Below are positions 1 to 8,042 of a stretch of DNA of 12,496 bases, piece after piece. Each line of letters starts with the position of its first letter. Position 1 is the stretch's first letter. The stretch is taken from the NCBI GenBank assembly GCA_029238555.1, contig JAQWFV010000133.1, forward strand, positions 1 to 12,496, read 5' to 3'. Under the pieces are notes generated by a model, which saw only the letters and a program-made list of their open reading frames with translations, was not told the DNA's origin and did no database searches. This stretch comes from Flavobacteriaceae bacterium (GTDB lineage: Bacteria > Bacteroidota > Bacteroidia > Flavobacteriales > Flavobacteriaceae). A program made the translations under genes and the position numbers.

Positions 1-30
1 GCCAATCTTTCTTCCTATTAACCCAGACAT
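1..30 (-). CDS. rplC: 50S ribosomal protein L3, N-terminal fragment (cut by window edge)
   Basis: Read on the minus strand, these 30 bases are ATG followed by nine codons giving MSGLIGRKIG. This matches the usual start of bacterial L3 in Bacteroidota (MSGLIGKKIGM-like). The gene continues beyond position 1. L3 binds 23S rRNA early in large-subunit assembly, and it normally follows rpsJ as the second gene of the S10 operon, which is its position here. It is separated from rpsJ by 171 bp, far more than the other gaps in this operon. Only ten residues are visible, so the call rests on this short match plus gene order; together they are quite convincing. Confidence 0.85.
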   Translation of the reverse strand, partial: MSGLIGRKIG

Positions 31-83
31 AATTATTAGTATTTAATTAATTTATATTCAATCTATTTTTGGGACGCATCCCT

Positions 84-115
84 AAAAAAACAGGGTCAAA
101 AATAATTCAACCCTG
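84..115 (-). terminator. Intrinsic terminator or attenuator between rpsJ and rplC
   Basis: On the minus strand CAGGGTT (109-115) pairs with GACCCTG (91-97), with one T-G wobble, around an 11-base AT-rich loop. It is followed at once by seven T (positions 84-90). This is the form of a rho-independent terminator and lies 54 bp before the rplC start. Because rplC is an essential downstream gene, partial termination or regulated attenuation seems more likely than a full stop. A TAnnTTTG-like match (97-104) overlaps the loop and 3' arm but has no matching -33 element. Confidence 0.55.
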
Positions 116-182
116 ATTATTTTTTTCCGTTTTTCCCTTGCTCGAAGCGCAGGACATGTAATGGAGATAAAAACTCCGTGTT

Positions 183-199
183 ATTGGCCTAAGGCCAAT
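183..199 (-). promoter_or_regulatory. Perfect 7 bp hairpin directly after rpsJ stop codon
   Basis: ATTGGCC and GGCCAAT form a perfect 7 bp stem with a 3-base loop, starting three bases past the rpsJ TGA (202-204). No T-run follows, so it is not a classical terminator. It could protect an mRNA 3' end, be a processing site, or be part of a structured leader ahead of rplC. A second small stem (GGAG 163-166 with CTCC 174-177) and a third (GGGA/TCCC, 71-82) lie in the same spacer. Confidence 0.4.
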
Positions 200-201
200 T
201 A

Positions 202-507
202 TCACACTTTAATCTCAACTTCTACTCCAGAAGGCAACTCTAATTTCATTAGAGCGTCAATGGTCTTAGAAGATGAAGAGTAAATATCAAGGAGTCTTTT
301 GTAAGAACTCAATTGAAACTGCTCTCTAGATTTTTTATTCACGTGCGGGCTACGCAAAACTGTGAATATTTTCTTATGAGTTGGCAAAGGTATTGGGCCA
401 GTAACTACTGCACCAGTAGACTTTACCGTCTTTACGATCTTCTCAGCAGACTTGTCTACCAAGTTAAAGTCGTAGGATTTAAGTTTAATTCTAATTTTTT
501 GGCTCAT
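202..507 (-). CDS. rpsJ: 30S ribosomal protein S10 (NusE)
   Basis: The 101-residue product has the length and sequence of bacterial S10: an N-terminal strand ([10 protein letters not shown]), the central [28 protein letters not shown] region, and a C-terminal [12 protein letters not shown]10 is part of the head of the small subunit. In E. coli it doubles as NusE, binding NusB in antitermination and NusG in transcription-translation coupling. The long loop (about residues 45-65) that inserts into 16S rRNA is intact. It starts 9 bp after the fusA stop, so the two are co-transcribed. In E. coli, tuf follows fusA and rpsJ begins a separate operon; here rpsJ directly follows fusA, joining str and S10 gene sets. 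There is no recognisable Shine-Dalgarno sequence before the start. Confidence 0.97.
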   Translation of the reverse strand: MSQKIRIKLKSYDFNLVDKSAEKIVKTVKSTGAVVTGPIPLPTHKKIFTVLRSPHVNKKSREQFQLSSYKRLLDIYSSSSKTIDALMKLELPSGVEVEIKV

Positions 508-516
508 CGTACTTAA

Positions 517-2643
517 TTATGCAGTTATACCTTTAGCTTTTTTGATTACTTCTTCTGAAATATTAGAAGGAGTCTCTTCGTAGTGGTCAAATTCCATAGT
601 AGAAGTGGCTCTACCAGAAGACATAGTTCTAAGTGCTGTTACATAACCGAACATCTCAGAAAGTGGCACCGTAGCTTTAATCACTTTAGCCCCAGCTCTG
701 TCGTCCATGTTAGTCACCTGTCCTCTACGTCTGTTTAAATCTCCTACAATATCTCCCATGTTTTCTTCAGGAGTCAATACTTCTAGTTTCATAATTGGCT
801 CAAGAATTACTGCACGTGCTGCTTTTGCTGCCGCTTTGTAACCCATTTTAGCTGCCAATTCAAAAGATAGTGCATCTGAATCCACCGGGTGGAAAGAACC
901 ATCCTTGATAGTCACTTTCATAGAATCCATTTCGAAACCAGCCAAAGGACCGTTTTTCATAGCTTCTTTAAAACCTTTTTCTATCGCAGGAATAAATTCC
1001 TTAGGAACATTACCTCCTTTAATTTTGTTCTCAAACTCAAGACCCGCCTTAGCTTCCGGTGCTGGCTCAATCGTAAACACAATGTCTGCGAATTTACCTC
1101 TACCACCAGACTGCTTCTTGTACACCTCTCTGTGGTCTGCAGCAGCTGTAAAAGCTTCTTTGTACTCCACCTGAGGTTGTCCTTGATTAACGTCTACCTT
1201 AAATTCTCTTTTTAAACGGTCACAAATAATATCTAAGTGCAACTCACCCATTCCAGAGATAATGGTTTGGCCAGAAGCCTCATCTGTTTTCACTTGGAAG
1301 GTTGGATCTTCTTCAGCCAATTTAGCCAAAGCCATACCCAATTTATCTACATCTGCTTTTGTTTTAGGCTCCACAGCAATACCAATAACTGGATCTGGGA
1401 AGTCCATACTCTCCAAAATAATTGGTGATTTTTCAGCAGACAAGGTATCTCCTGTCTTAATATCTTTAAATCCAACTGCTGCTCCAATATCTCCTGCCTC
1501 AATAAAATCAATGGCATTTTGCTTGTTAGCGTGCATTTGGTAAATTCTAGAGATACGTTCCTTGTTACCAGAACGGTTGTTTAACACATAAGAACCTGCA
1601 TCTAGTCTTCCAGAATAGGCTCTAAAGAATGCCAAACGTCCTACAAAAGGATCCGTAGCAATTTTAAAGGCCAAAGCAGCAAAAGGCTCCTTAACATCTG
1701 GCTTTCTAGTAATAGGAAGGTCCGTGTCAGGGTTAGTACCCACAATAGCATCTTTATCTAAAGGAGAAGGCAAATACCTACAAACAGCATCTAGCAAAAA
1801 TTGAACTCCTTTATTTTTAAATGAAGAACCACAGATCATAGGGATAATACTCATATCCATTACTGCCGCTCTTAAAGCTGCATTTACTTCTTCTACTGTA
1901 ATAGAATCTTCATCTTCGAAGAATTTCTCCATTAAAGTCTCATCGTATTCTGCAACAGCTTCTATTAATTCTGCTCTGTATTGTTTAACTTCAGCAACCA
2001 TATCCTCAGGAATAGGCACTTCATCAAAAGTAGCCCCCATATTGTCTTCATGCCAGATAATAGCACGATTGGTTACTAAATCTACTACACCTCTAAAGTC
2101 TGCCTCATCACCAATAGGTAATACAATAGGGACCGCATTAGACTTTAACATCTCGCGAACTTGCTTACAAACCATAAGGAAATTAGATCCCTGACGGTCC
2201 ATTTTGTTTACAAATCCAATACGTGGCACTTTATAGTTGTCTTCCAAACGCCAGTTGGTCTCAGATTGAGGCTCAACACCATCTACTGCAGAAAACAAAA
2301 ACACCAACCCATCCAATACACGTAAAGAACGATTCACCTCTACGGTAAAATCTACGTGACCTGGAGTATCAATAATATTAAAGTGATAAGGTAGTGTCTC
2401 TGGTAAAGTAGCTCCGTTTTCAGTAGGAAAATTCCAAGAACAAGTGGTTGCAGCAGAAGTAATGGTAATACCACGCTCTTGCTCTTGCTCCATCCAGTCC
2501 ATAGTAGCCGCACCATCGTGCACCTCACCTATTTTATGACTCACCCCTGTGTAGAAAAGAATACGTTCAGTGGTGGTGGTTTTACCAGCGTCAATATGCG
2601 CTGCAATTCCAATATTTCTTGTATATTTTAAATCTCTTGCCAT
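517..2643 (-). CDS. fusA: Translation elongation factor G
   Basis: This 708-residue GTPase drives translocation of tRNAs and mRNA after peptide bond formation and, with ribosome recycling factor, splits ribosomes. The GTP-binding motifs are all present: P-loop AHIDAGKT (residues 15-22), switch I RGIT (57-60), DTPGH (92-96) and NKMD (146-149). Domains II to V follow, including the conserved GMGELHLDI stretch and the C-terminal [21 protein letters not shown] region. Length is close to the E. coli protein (704). A short stretch of about 15 residues between switch I and DTPGH (about 70-86) differs from the proteobacterial version. The start lies 6 bp after the rpsG stop. I see no frameshift or missing motif, so this is a functional housekeeping EF-G. 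Confidence 0.98.
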   Translation of the reverse strand: MARDLKYTRNIGIAAHIDAGKTTTTERILFYTGVSHKIGEVHDGAATMDWMEQEQERGITITSAATTCSWNFPTENGATLPETLPYHFNIIDTPGHVDFTVEVNRSLRVLDGLVFLFSAVDGVEPQSETNWRLEDNYKVPRIGFVNKMDRQGSNFLMVCKQVREMLKSNAVPIVLPIGDEADFRGVVDLVTNRAIIWHEDNMGATFDEVPIPEDMVAEVKQYRAELIEAVAEYDETLMEKFFEDEDSITVEEVNAALRAAVMDMSIIPMICGSSFKNKGVQFLLDAVCRYLPSPLDKDAIVGTNPDTDLPITRKPDVKEPFAALAFKIATDPFVGRLAFFRAYSGRLDAGSYVLNNRSGNKERISRIYQMHANKQNAIDFIEAGDIGAAVGFKDIKTGDTLSAEKSPIILESMDFPDPVIGIAVEPKTKADVDKLGMALAKLAEEDPTFQVKTDEASGQTIISGMGELHLDIICDRLKREFKVDVNQGQPQVEYKEAFTAAADHREVYKKQSGGRGKFADIVFTIEPAPEAKAGLEFENKIKGGNVPKEFIPAIEKGFKEAMKNGPLAGFEMDSMKVTIKDGSFHPVDSDALSFELAAKMGYKAAAKAARAVILEPIMKLEVLTPEENMGDIVGDLNRRRGQVTNMDDRAGAKVIKATVPLSEMFGYVTALRTMSSGRATSTMEFDHYEETPSNISEEVIKKAKGITA

Positions 2644-2649
2644 GGTTGA

Positions 2650-3126
2650 TTAGAATCTAAAGTGAGAGAATGCTTTATTGGCTTCTGCCATTTTATGAGT
2701 ATCTACACGCTTTTTAACAGCAGCACCTTCTTCTTTGGCAGCAGCTAAAATCTCAGACGCCAAACGTTGGGCCATTGATTTTTCGTTTCTTTTACGCGCA
2801 TAACTAATCATCCATTTAATAGCCGTAGAAATTTTACGGTCTGGACGGATTTGCATAGGAATCTGGAAAGTGGCTCCACCAACTCTTCTAGACCTAACCT
2901 CTACGTGAGGCATGATGTTAGAAAGGGCGTCTTTCCACACTTCTAGTGCAGCTTTTTCTTCATCAGTCTTTTTTTCTTCCACAATCGCAATAGCGTCGTA
3001 AAATACTTTAAAGGCAATGGATTTCTTACCATCCCACATCATCATATTGACGAAACGGGTTACCAACTGATCGTTAAATTTAGGATCCGGTAATAAAGGT
3101 CTTTTTTTGGCCTGTTTTTTTCTCAT
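2650..3126 (-). CDS. rpsG: 30S ribosomal protein S7
   Basis: The 158-residue product matches S7: a basic N-terminus (MRKKQAKKRPLLPDP), then NDQLVTRFVNMMMWDGKKSIAFKVFYDA, the VRSRRVGGATFQIPM beta-hairpin region that contacts the E-site, and a C-terminal KMAEANKAFSHFRF. S7 nucleates assembly of the 30S head and in E. coli is the translational repressor of the str operon. It lies 19 bp after rpsL and 6 bp before fusA, the standard str order. I did not recognise an E. coli-like S7 binding structure in these short intergenic gaps, so feedback control by the same mechanism is not supported here. Confidence 0.97.
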   Translation of the reverse strand: MRKKQAKKRPLLPDPKFNDQLVTRFVNMMMWDGKKSIAFKVFYDAIAIVEEKKTDEEKAALEVWKDALSNIMPHVEVRSRRVGGATFQIPMQIRPDRKISTAIKWMISYARKRNEKSMAQRLASEILAAAKEEGAAVKKRVDTHKMAEANKAFSHFRF

Positions 3127-3145
3127 GATTTCTCTTTAAACTGTC

Positions 3146-3523
3146 TTACGCTTTCTTAGGTCTTTTCGCTCCGTATTTAGATCTACGTTGTGTTCTTCCT
3201 GCAACACCAGCGGTGTCTAAGGCGCCCCTTACAATGTGATACCTAACTCCTGGCAAATCTTTAACCCTTCCGCCCCTTACTAATACTATCGAGTGCTCTT
3301 GTAAATTGTGACCTTCTCCAGGGATGTAGGCATTGACCTCTTTACCGTTTGTTAACCTTACCCTTGCTACTTTACGCATTGCAGAGTTTGGTTTCTTAGG
3401 TGTAGTGGTGTAAACACGCGTACATACCCCTCTTCTTTGAGGACACGATTCCAAAGCAGCCGATTTACTCTTCTTAGTAATTGTGGCTCTTCCTGTTCGT
3501 ACTAATTGTGAAATTGTTGGCAT
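3146..3523 (-). CDS. rpsL: 30S ribosomal protein S12
   Basis: The 125-residue product is S12, which lies at the decoding centre and controls codon-anticodon fidelity. Hallmarks include MPTISQLVR at the start, [17 protein letters not shown] (41-57), [11 protein letters not shown] (68-78) and [17 protein letters not shown] (84-100). Residues K43 and K88, at which substitutions give streptomycin resistance or dependence in other bacteria, are the wild-type lysines. D89 is the residue methylthiolated by RimO in E. coli. It is the first gene of the operon, with a strong predicted promoter about 45-75 bp upstream of its start. No Shine-Dalgarno sequence is seen; the bases before ATG are AT-rich. 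Confidence 0.98.
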   Translation of the reverse strand: MPTISQLVRTGRATITKKSKSAALESCPQRRGVCTRVYTTTPKKPNSAMRKVARVRLTNGKEVNAYIPGEGHNLQEHSIVLVRGGRVKDLPGVRYHIVRGALDTAGVAGRTQRRSKYGAKRPKKA

Positions 3524-3566
3524 ATATAATGTATATAAATAACTATTACCCCTTTTTAAGGGCTGG

Positions 3567-3597
3567 CAAATGTAGGAATTAATTATTGATAATCAAA
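3567..3597 (-). promoter_or_regulatory. Bacteroidota-type promoter for the rpsL operon
   Basis: On the minus strand a TTTG element (3594-3597) is followed after 19 bases by TACATTTG (3567-3574). This fits the TTTG / TAnnTTTG pattern (-33 and -7) recognised by the primary sigma factor of Bacteroidota. Transcription would begin near 3560, leaving a leader of roughly 35-40 bases before rpsL. A small hairpin (CCCTT/AAGGG, 3549-3562) would lie at or just after the start of the transcript. Confidence 0.75.
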
Positions 3598-3796
3598 TGG
3601 CGCTTTAAAAAAATTTGATATTTTTTTCTCAAAATCAACGATTTATGCCATTTAAAAATAACTCGTATTTTTCAATAGTATATATAATAAGGTATAAAAT
3701 AGATTTCTAGCCTCCAGCCGATGCCCCGATGATTATAAAATAAAAAAAGTGCTAATTAAATAAAATACAGTAATTTTATAGGCCAATAAATTAAAG

Positions 3797-4543
3797 ATGA
3801 AAACAACACAAATTTACTATTTAGCCATCCTGCTTTTTACAGGTGTATTAAGCGCCAACGGACAAAGTTTAAGTGCTAAAACTACAGGACCAGCCCCTCA
3901 AGGGCTTGCATGGGGTCAGACAGATCAAGCCGCGATAGATTTTTTCACCAATCTAACCAGTAGACCTAAGAAGATCCTTACCGCAAAAGACATTAATGGT
4001 AGCCCTTATTTTAAAGAGGAGTTTAAATTAGCTAAAGTCTATTATGGAGGAAGGTTTGAAGATGGAAAACAAATCTATATTAGACACAATGCCTATTCAG
4101 ATGAGTTAGAAATGGCCACTTCACCTTACCAATACGCCTCAGAACAAATTTTATTAAAAACAAAAGAGGTGTTTTGCGAAATTGAAGGGGTAACCTTTAA
4201 ACTCTTACCTTATATAAGCAAGTCTTCTGGACAACCAGAGATAGGTTATTTACAATCTATTTTTGAGGGTGATACTTATAAGGTGTTCTTAAACCAGACA
4301 AAAGTCTTTATGAAACAGCAACCTGCAAGGACTTCCTTAGAACGCTCTTTCCCTCCTAGATTTGTAGACAGTGAAGTATATTACTACTCCGTAAATGGAG
4401 ACACTCCAAAACATTTAAGCACCTCTAAAGGAAGCTTAAAAAAACTATTTAAAAACAAGGGTAAGGCCAAGGAATTGTTAAAAATGAAAGGGAATGACCT
4501 GGAAGTTTTAAAAAATATTTTCGCCGCATTGGAAAATGAATAA
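3797..4543 (+). CDS. Uncharacterised secreted protein
   Basis: The 248-residue product begins with a Sec signal peptide: two charged-polar residues, a hydrophobic core (YYLAILLFTGVL) and a probable signal peptidase I site near residue 22 (SANG before QS). There is no lipobox cysteine. The mature part carries a KVYYGGRFEDGKQIYIRHNAYSDELEM stretch, then a PPRFVDSEVYYY stretch, and ends in a lysine-rich predicted helix (about 211-245). I recall this layout from uncharacterised secreted proteins common in Flavobacteriia, but I know of no function. It is probably monocistronic: it is divergent from rpsL across 273 bp and followed by its own terminator. A weak -7-like TAATTTTA (3771-3778) lacks the final G and a -33 partner, so its promoter is unclear. 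It could equally be periplasmic or released. Confidence 0.85.
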   Translation: MKTTQIYYLAILLFTGVLSANGQSLSAKTTGPAPQGLAWGQTDQAAIDFFTNLTSRPKKILTAKDINGSPYFKEEFKLAKVYYGGRFEDGKQIYIRHNAYSDELEMATSPYQYASEQILLKTKEVFCEIEGVTFKLLPYISKSSGQPEIGYLQSIFEGDTYKVFLNQTKVFMKQQPARTSLERSFPPRFVDSEVYYYSVNGDTPKHLSTSKGSLKKLFKNKGKAKELLKMKGNDLEVLKNIFAALENE

Positions 4544-4566
4544 ACAAGCTGCATTTCTAAAACAAC

Positions 4567-4599
4567 AAAAAGCCTTGCTAAATAGCAGGGCTTTTTTTT
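4567..4599 (+). terminator. Rho-independent terminator after the secreted-protein gene
   Basis: AGCCTTGCT (4571-4579) pairs with AGCAGGGCT (4584-4592), giving a 9 bp stem with one T-G wobble and an AAAT loop. Eight T follow (4592-4599) and a run of A precedes it. It lies 24 bases after the stop codon at 4541-4543 and separates this gene from the uptake operon downstream. Confidence 0.88.
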
Positions 4600-4756
4600 G
4601 TAAAAAATTTAACATTTAAGGAATGTTCAAAAAATGAATATAAATCAAAAAAAAAAGCAGTTTACCCTAAAATTATTAATGCACTTATTAAAATCATACG
4701 ATTTAATGAAAATTAACCATGAATAATTTGTTTAGTTAACATTAAATTAAGATTTT

Positions 4757-4764
4757 TACGTTTG
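4757..4764 (+). promoter_or_regulatory. -7 promoter box upstream of the SusC-like gene
   Basis: TACGTTTG is a perfect TAnnTTTG match, 20 bases before the ATG at 4785, which would give a very short leader. The -33 element is poor: the nearest TTTG (4727-4730) is 26 bases away, beyond the usual spacing. A promoter with a weak -33 may depend on an activator or on growth state, as is common for nutrient-uptake operons, but no regulator gene is in the window. The rest of the 241 bp gap is AT-rich, with several TTAAC words (4713, 4736, 4775) that may be chance. Confidence 0.55.
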
Positions 4765-4784
4765 CTAATTCAAATTAACTAACA

Positions 4785-7700
4785 ATGAAAACAAAACTAA
4801 ATGGAATTTTAACACTAGCCTTAGTGTTTGCTGTGCAGCTTCTGTTCGCACAAGAAAAGACAATTTCAGGTACGGTTTCTGATGGGGATGGAATTCCTCT
4901 TCCAGGTGCCACTGTAATTGTTCAAGGTACAACGAATGGTGTTTCCACAGATTTTGATGGAAACTACACCATCTTCGCAAATGAAGGAGAAACTCTTTCT
5001 TTCAGCTTTATTGGCTATGTAGCCAAAACAGTTGTGGTAGGGGCTTCAAATACGATCAATGTAACCCTAGACACTGATTCTCAGCAACTAGATGAAGTAA
5101 TTGTTACTTCCCTAGGTATAAAGCGTGAGAAAAAAGCCTTAGGTTATGCGGTATCTGAAGTAGATCAGTCTCAATTAGAGCAACGTGCAGATGGAGACAT
5201 CGGTAGGGTACTTGCAGGTAAAGCTTCTGGGGTAAACATTACAAACCAGTCCGGTTTATCAGGATCAGGTACTTCTATTATGATTCGTGGTATGAACTCT
5301 TTCTCACAAGACAACCAGCCGTTGTTTATTGTAGATGGAATTCCTTTTTCTACGGAGACTAACAGCCAAGGAGACTTCGTAGATGGAAACAATGGTTCTT
5401 CACGTTTCGTAGATATTGATCCAAACAATATTGAAAGTGTAAGTGTATTAAAAGGACTTGCTGCTTCAACATTATACGGTACTCAAGGTAGAAACGGTGT
5501 AATTTTAATCACTACTAAAGCTGGTAAAGCTGGTGCTGGTGGTCCTAGAAAAACAGAGATCACATTAAACTCTTCTGTCTTTGTAAATGAAATGGCTTCT
5601 ATGCCAGAATATCAAAATGATTACGGTGGAGGTTTTGACCAAAACTTCGGATGGTTCTTTTCTAACTGGGGCCCTTCTTTTAGACAAGAAGGTGTAGACG
5701 GATGGGGGAACCAATCAGCGATTAATGGAACCACTTCAGGACAACCAGGATTTTTAAGACACCCATTTACAACCGCTTCTGCTTCTACAGGAATTCCTGC
5801 AGTATTAGATGCTTTGGGGATTGCTTCAGACGCAGTGGTTGAATGGAAGCCTTACAGATCTGTTGAGAATTTCTTTGAAAAAGGACAAGTAACCAACCAC
5901 AACTTAAACATTAGAGGAGCTAGTTCTGACGGATCAGTTTCTTACAATGTAAACTACGGTAACTTAACTGACGAAGGTTTTACTCCTGGAAACAAACTAT
6001 CTAGAAATACACTAAGTTTTGGTGGTAATGCCAAACTGAGTAATAAATTCTCTGTAAACGGTACATTAAACTACACAGGAACAAAGTTTAGATCTCCGCC
6101 AGTTGCGGCAGGTTATGGGTCTAATGTTGGTGGAGATGGTGCTTCTATTTTTGCAAACATTTTTTACACACCAAGATCTGTAGATTTAATGGGATTACCA
6201 TTCCAAAATCCTGTAACAGGGGAGTCTATTTACTACAGACAGAACAACTCTATTCAAAACCCTTTATGGACTGTAGCCAACGCCGCTACCATCCAAAAAG
6301 TAAACAGGGTATTTGGAGGAGCAGCTCTAAACTATGAAATTAGTGACAACTTGAACGCTTCTTACCGTTATGGTATTGATGTGTACAACGAAAACAACAC
6401 TAACTACTCTAACAAGGGTGGTAAAACAGGTTCAATCTCTAATCAAAATGGAGTATATGACACATGGAACAACGTAAAAACTATTTTTGACCATAACTTG
6501 GCCATTAACGGAGATTACAGATTAAATGACGACATGGGTCTAACCTTCACATTAGGAGCCACTTCAAGATCGGATACTTACGACAGAAATGGTGTTGCCT
6601 CAACAGGACAACAAGTATTCGGTGTGTTAAGACACTTTAACTTTGAGTTACAAGATGAAATCCAATACTTTGAAAAAAGAAATATTATTGGTTTATACGG
6701 TCAGGCAGCCATAGATTATAAGAGTATGGCCTACTTAACCGTAGCAGCTAGAAAAGACTGGGTATCTAACTTATCAACAGAGAACAACTCTATTACCTAC
6801 CCATCTGCTAGTGTATCTATTATTCCAACAACAATGTTTGATGGTCTAAAATCAGATATGGTTAATTACTTAAAAGTAAGAGCGGGTTATGGTACTTCTG
6901 CCAACTTCCCAAGTGCTTATCCAATTGCTTCTGTGTTAAGTTTAAACACACAGAGTTTCCAAGATCAAAGCGGTGGTATGGTTATCTCCAACACTTCTGG
7001 GTCTCAGTTAGGAAATCCAAACTTAAAGCCAGAATTGATTGGAGAATTAGAATTTGGAGTTGAAGGTAGATTTTTCAACAGCAAATTATCTGCAGATATT
7101 TCTATCTACAACAAGACTACAAAAGACCTTATTATCTCAAGACCTTTGGATCCTTCTACAGGGTACACTTCTACTCAAACCAATATTGGTGAAATAGAGA
7201 ATAAAGGTATTGAAATTGATTTAGGAATGGACTGGTTCAACAATCCAAACGGACTTAATTGGAGTACTTTTGTAAACTGGACTACCAATGAAGCAATTGT
7301 GGTAGATTTAGGTCAAGATACAGACGAGATTGTATTCGGTGGATTCTCAGACAGAGGTAACTTAGCTAGAGTAGGTGAAAACTTAGGAACTATTGTAGGT
7401 TCAGCTATTGCCAGAGATGAGAATGGAAACTTCCTAGTAAACTCTCAGGGTAGCTATGTAGAAGATAATGGTATTAACATTATTGGAGACGCCAATCCAG
7501 ATTGGATGATGAACATCAGCAATACAGTTTCATATAAAAACTTATCGATGAGTTTCTTAGTAAACCATGTTCACGGTGGAGACATCTTCACTTACTCAGT
7601 AGCTACTTTACTAGGTAGAGGGGTTTTAAAAGAAACAGCAGACAGAGCGAACTCATTCATATTACCAGGAGTTCAAGCAGACGGTTCACCAAATACCGTA

Positions 7701-8024
7701 CAGATTAACAACTCTACTTACTATTTCTCAAATGTTCTTTACGGACCAGATGAAATGTTGGTATACGACGCTTCAGTATGGAGGCTGGCAGAGGTATCTT
7801 TGACTTACAAGTTACCTAAGAGTTTGTTAGACAAAACACCATTTGGAAGTGTAGACTTAACTGCTTCAGGATTCAACCTGTGGTATGACGCTTACAATAC
7901 ACCAGACGGTGCTAATTTTGATCCAAACATTGCAGGTACAGGAGTAGGTAACGGTAGAGGTTTTGATTACCTAAACGGGCCAAGTGCTAAGAGATACGGA
8001 TTGAGTCTTAAACTGACGTTCTAA
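4785..8024 (+). CDS. SusC/RagA-family TonB-dependent outer-membrane transporter
   Basis: This 1079-residue protein is the membrane channel of a SusCD-type importer, which takes up oligosaccharides or peptides using energy from TonB-ExbBD. It has a signal peptide (about 1-22, LLFA before QE). A carboxypeptidase-regulatory-like beta-sandwich follows (about 26-99, ISGTVSD..GIPLPGATV). A TonB-box-like DEVIVTS lies at 103-109. The plug domain (about 112-245) carries the SusC signature: IMIRGMNSF, PLFIVDGIPF, NIESVSVLKGLAASTLYG and NGVILITTKAG. The rest is a large beta-barrel ending in aromatic F (LSLKLTF), as expected for BAM-assembled proteins. The gene ends with three tandem in-frame stop codons (8022-8030), and the SusD gene follows after 18 bp. 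Substrate is unknown: no degradative enzymes are adjacent. Not to be equated with B. thetaiotaomicron susC itself. Confidence 0.96.
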   Translation: MKTKLNGILTLALVFAVQLLFAQEKTISGTVSDGDGIPLPGATVIVQGTTNGVSTDFDGNYTIFANEGETLSFSFIGYVAKTVVVGASNTINVTLDTDSQQLDEVIVTSLGIKREKKALGYAVSEVDQSQLEQRADGDIGRVLAGKASGVNITNQSGLSGSGTSIMIRGMNSFSQDNQPLFIVDGIPFSTETNSQGDFVDGNNGSSRFVDIDPNNIESVSVLKGLAASTLYGTQGRNGVILITTKAGKAGAGGPRKTEITLNSSVFVNEMASMPEYQNDYGGGFDQNFGWFFSNWGPSFRQEGVDGWGNQSAINGTTSGQPGFLRHPFTTASASTGIPAVLDALGIASDAVVEWKPYRSVENFFEKGQVTNHNLNIRGASSDGSVSYNVNYGNLTDEGFTPGNKLSRNTLSFGGNAKLSNKFSVNGTLNYTGTKFRSPPVAAGYGSNVGGDGASIFANIFYTPRSVDLMGLPFQNPVTGESIYYRQNNSIQNPLWTVANAATIQKVNRVFGGAALNYEISDNLNASYRYGIDVYNENNTNYSNKGGKTGSISNQNGVYDTWNNVKTIFDHNLAINGDYRLNDDMGLTFTLGATSRSDTYDRNGVASTGQQVFGVLRHFNFELQDEIQYFEKRNIIGLYGQAAIDYKSMAYLTVAARKDWVSNLSTENNSITYPSASVSIIPTTMFDGLKSDMVNYLKVRAGYGTSANFPSAYPIASVLSLNTQSFQDQSGGMVISNTSGSQLGNPNLKPELIGELEFGVEGRFFNSKLSADISIYNKTTKDLIISRPLDPSTGYTSTQTNIGEIENKGIEIDLGMDWFNNPNGLNWSTFVNWTTNEAIVVDLGQDTDEIVFGGFSDRGNLARVGENLGTIVGSAIARDENGNFLVNSQGSYVEDNGINIIGDANPDWMMNISNTVSYKNLSMSFLVNHVHGGDIFTYSVATLLGRGVLKETADRANSFILPGVQADGSPNTVQINNSTYYFSNVLYGPDEMLVYDASVWRLAEVSLTYKLPKSLLDKTPFGSVDLTASGFNLWYDAYNTPDGANFDPNIAGTGVGNGRGFDYLNGPSAKRYGLSLKLTF

Positions 8025-8042
8025 TAATAAAAATATTATATC

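Noticed and set aside
97..104. TAnnTTTG-like sequence (TATTTTTG, minus strand) as an rplC promoter
   Set aside because: It has no -33 TTTG/TTG at a fitting distance and coincides with the loop and 3' arm of the terminator-like hairpin, so it is kept only as a remote possibility.
313..1543. Several open frames of 63-108 codons on the plus strand opposite rpsJ and fusA
   Set aside because: They lie wholly or almost wholly inside highly conserved genes on the other strand, have low-complexity or unfamiliar products, and have no promoter or start context. They are shadows of real genes.
3771..3778. TAATTTTA as a promoter for the secreted-protein gene
   Set aside because: It lacks the final G of TAnnTTTG and there is no -33 element upstream.
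4713..4779. TTAAC words upstream of the SusC-like gene as operator repeats
   Set aside because: Spacing is uneven, the word is short, and the region is so AT-rich that chance occurrence is likely.
4765..5428. Minus-strand open frames of 71 and 85 codons opposite the SusC-like gene start
   Set aside because: They overlap the signal peptide and plug region of a clear TonB-dependent transporter, and their products show no recognisable features.
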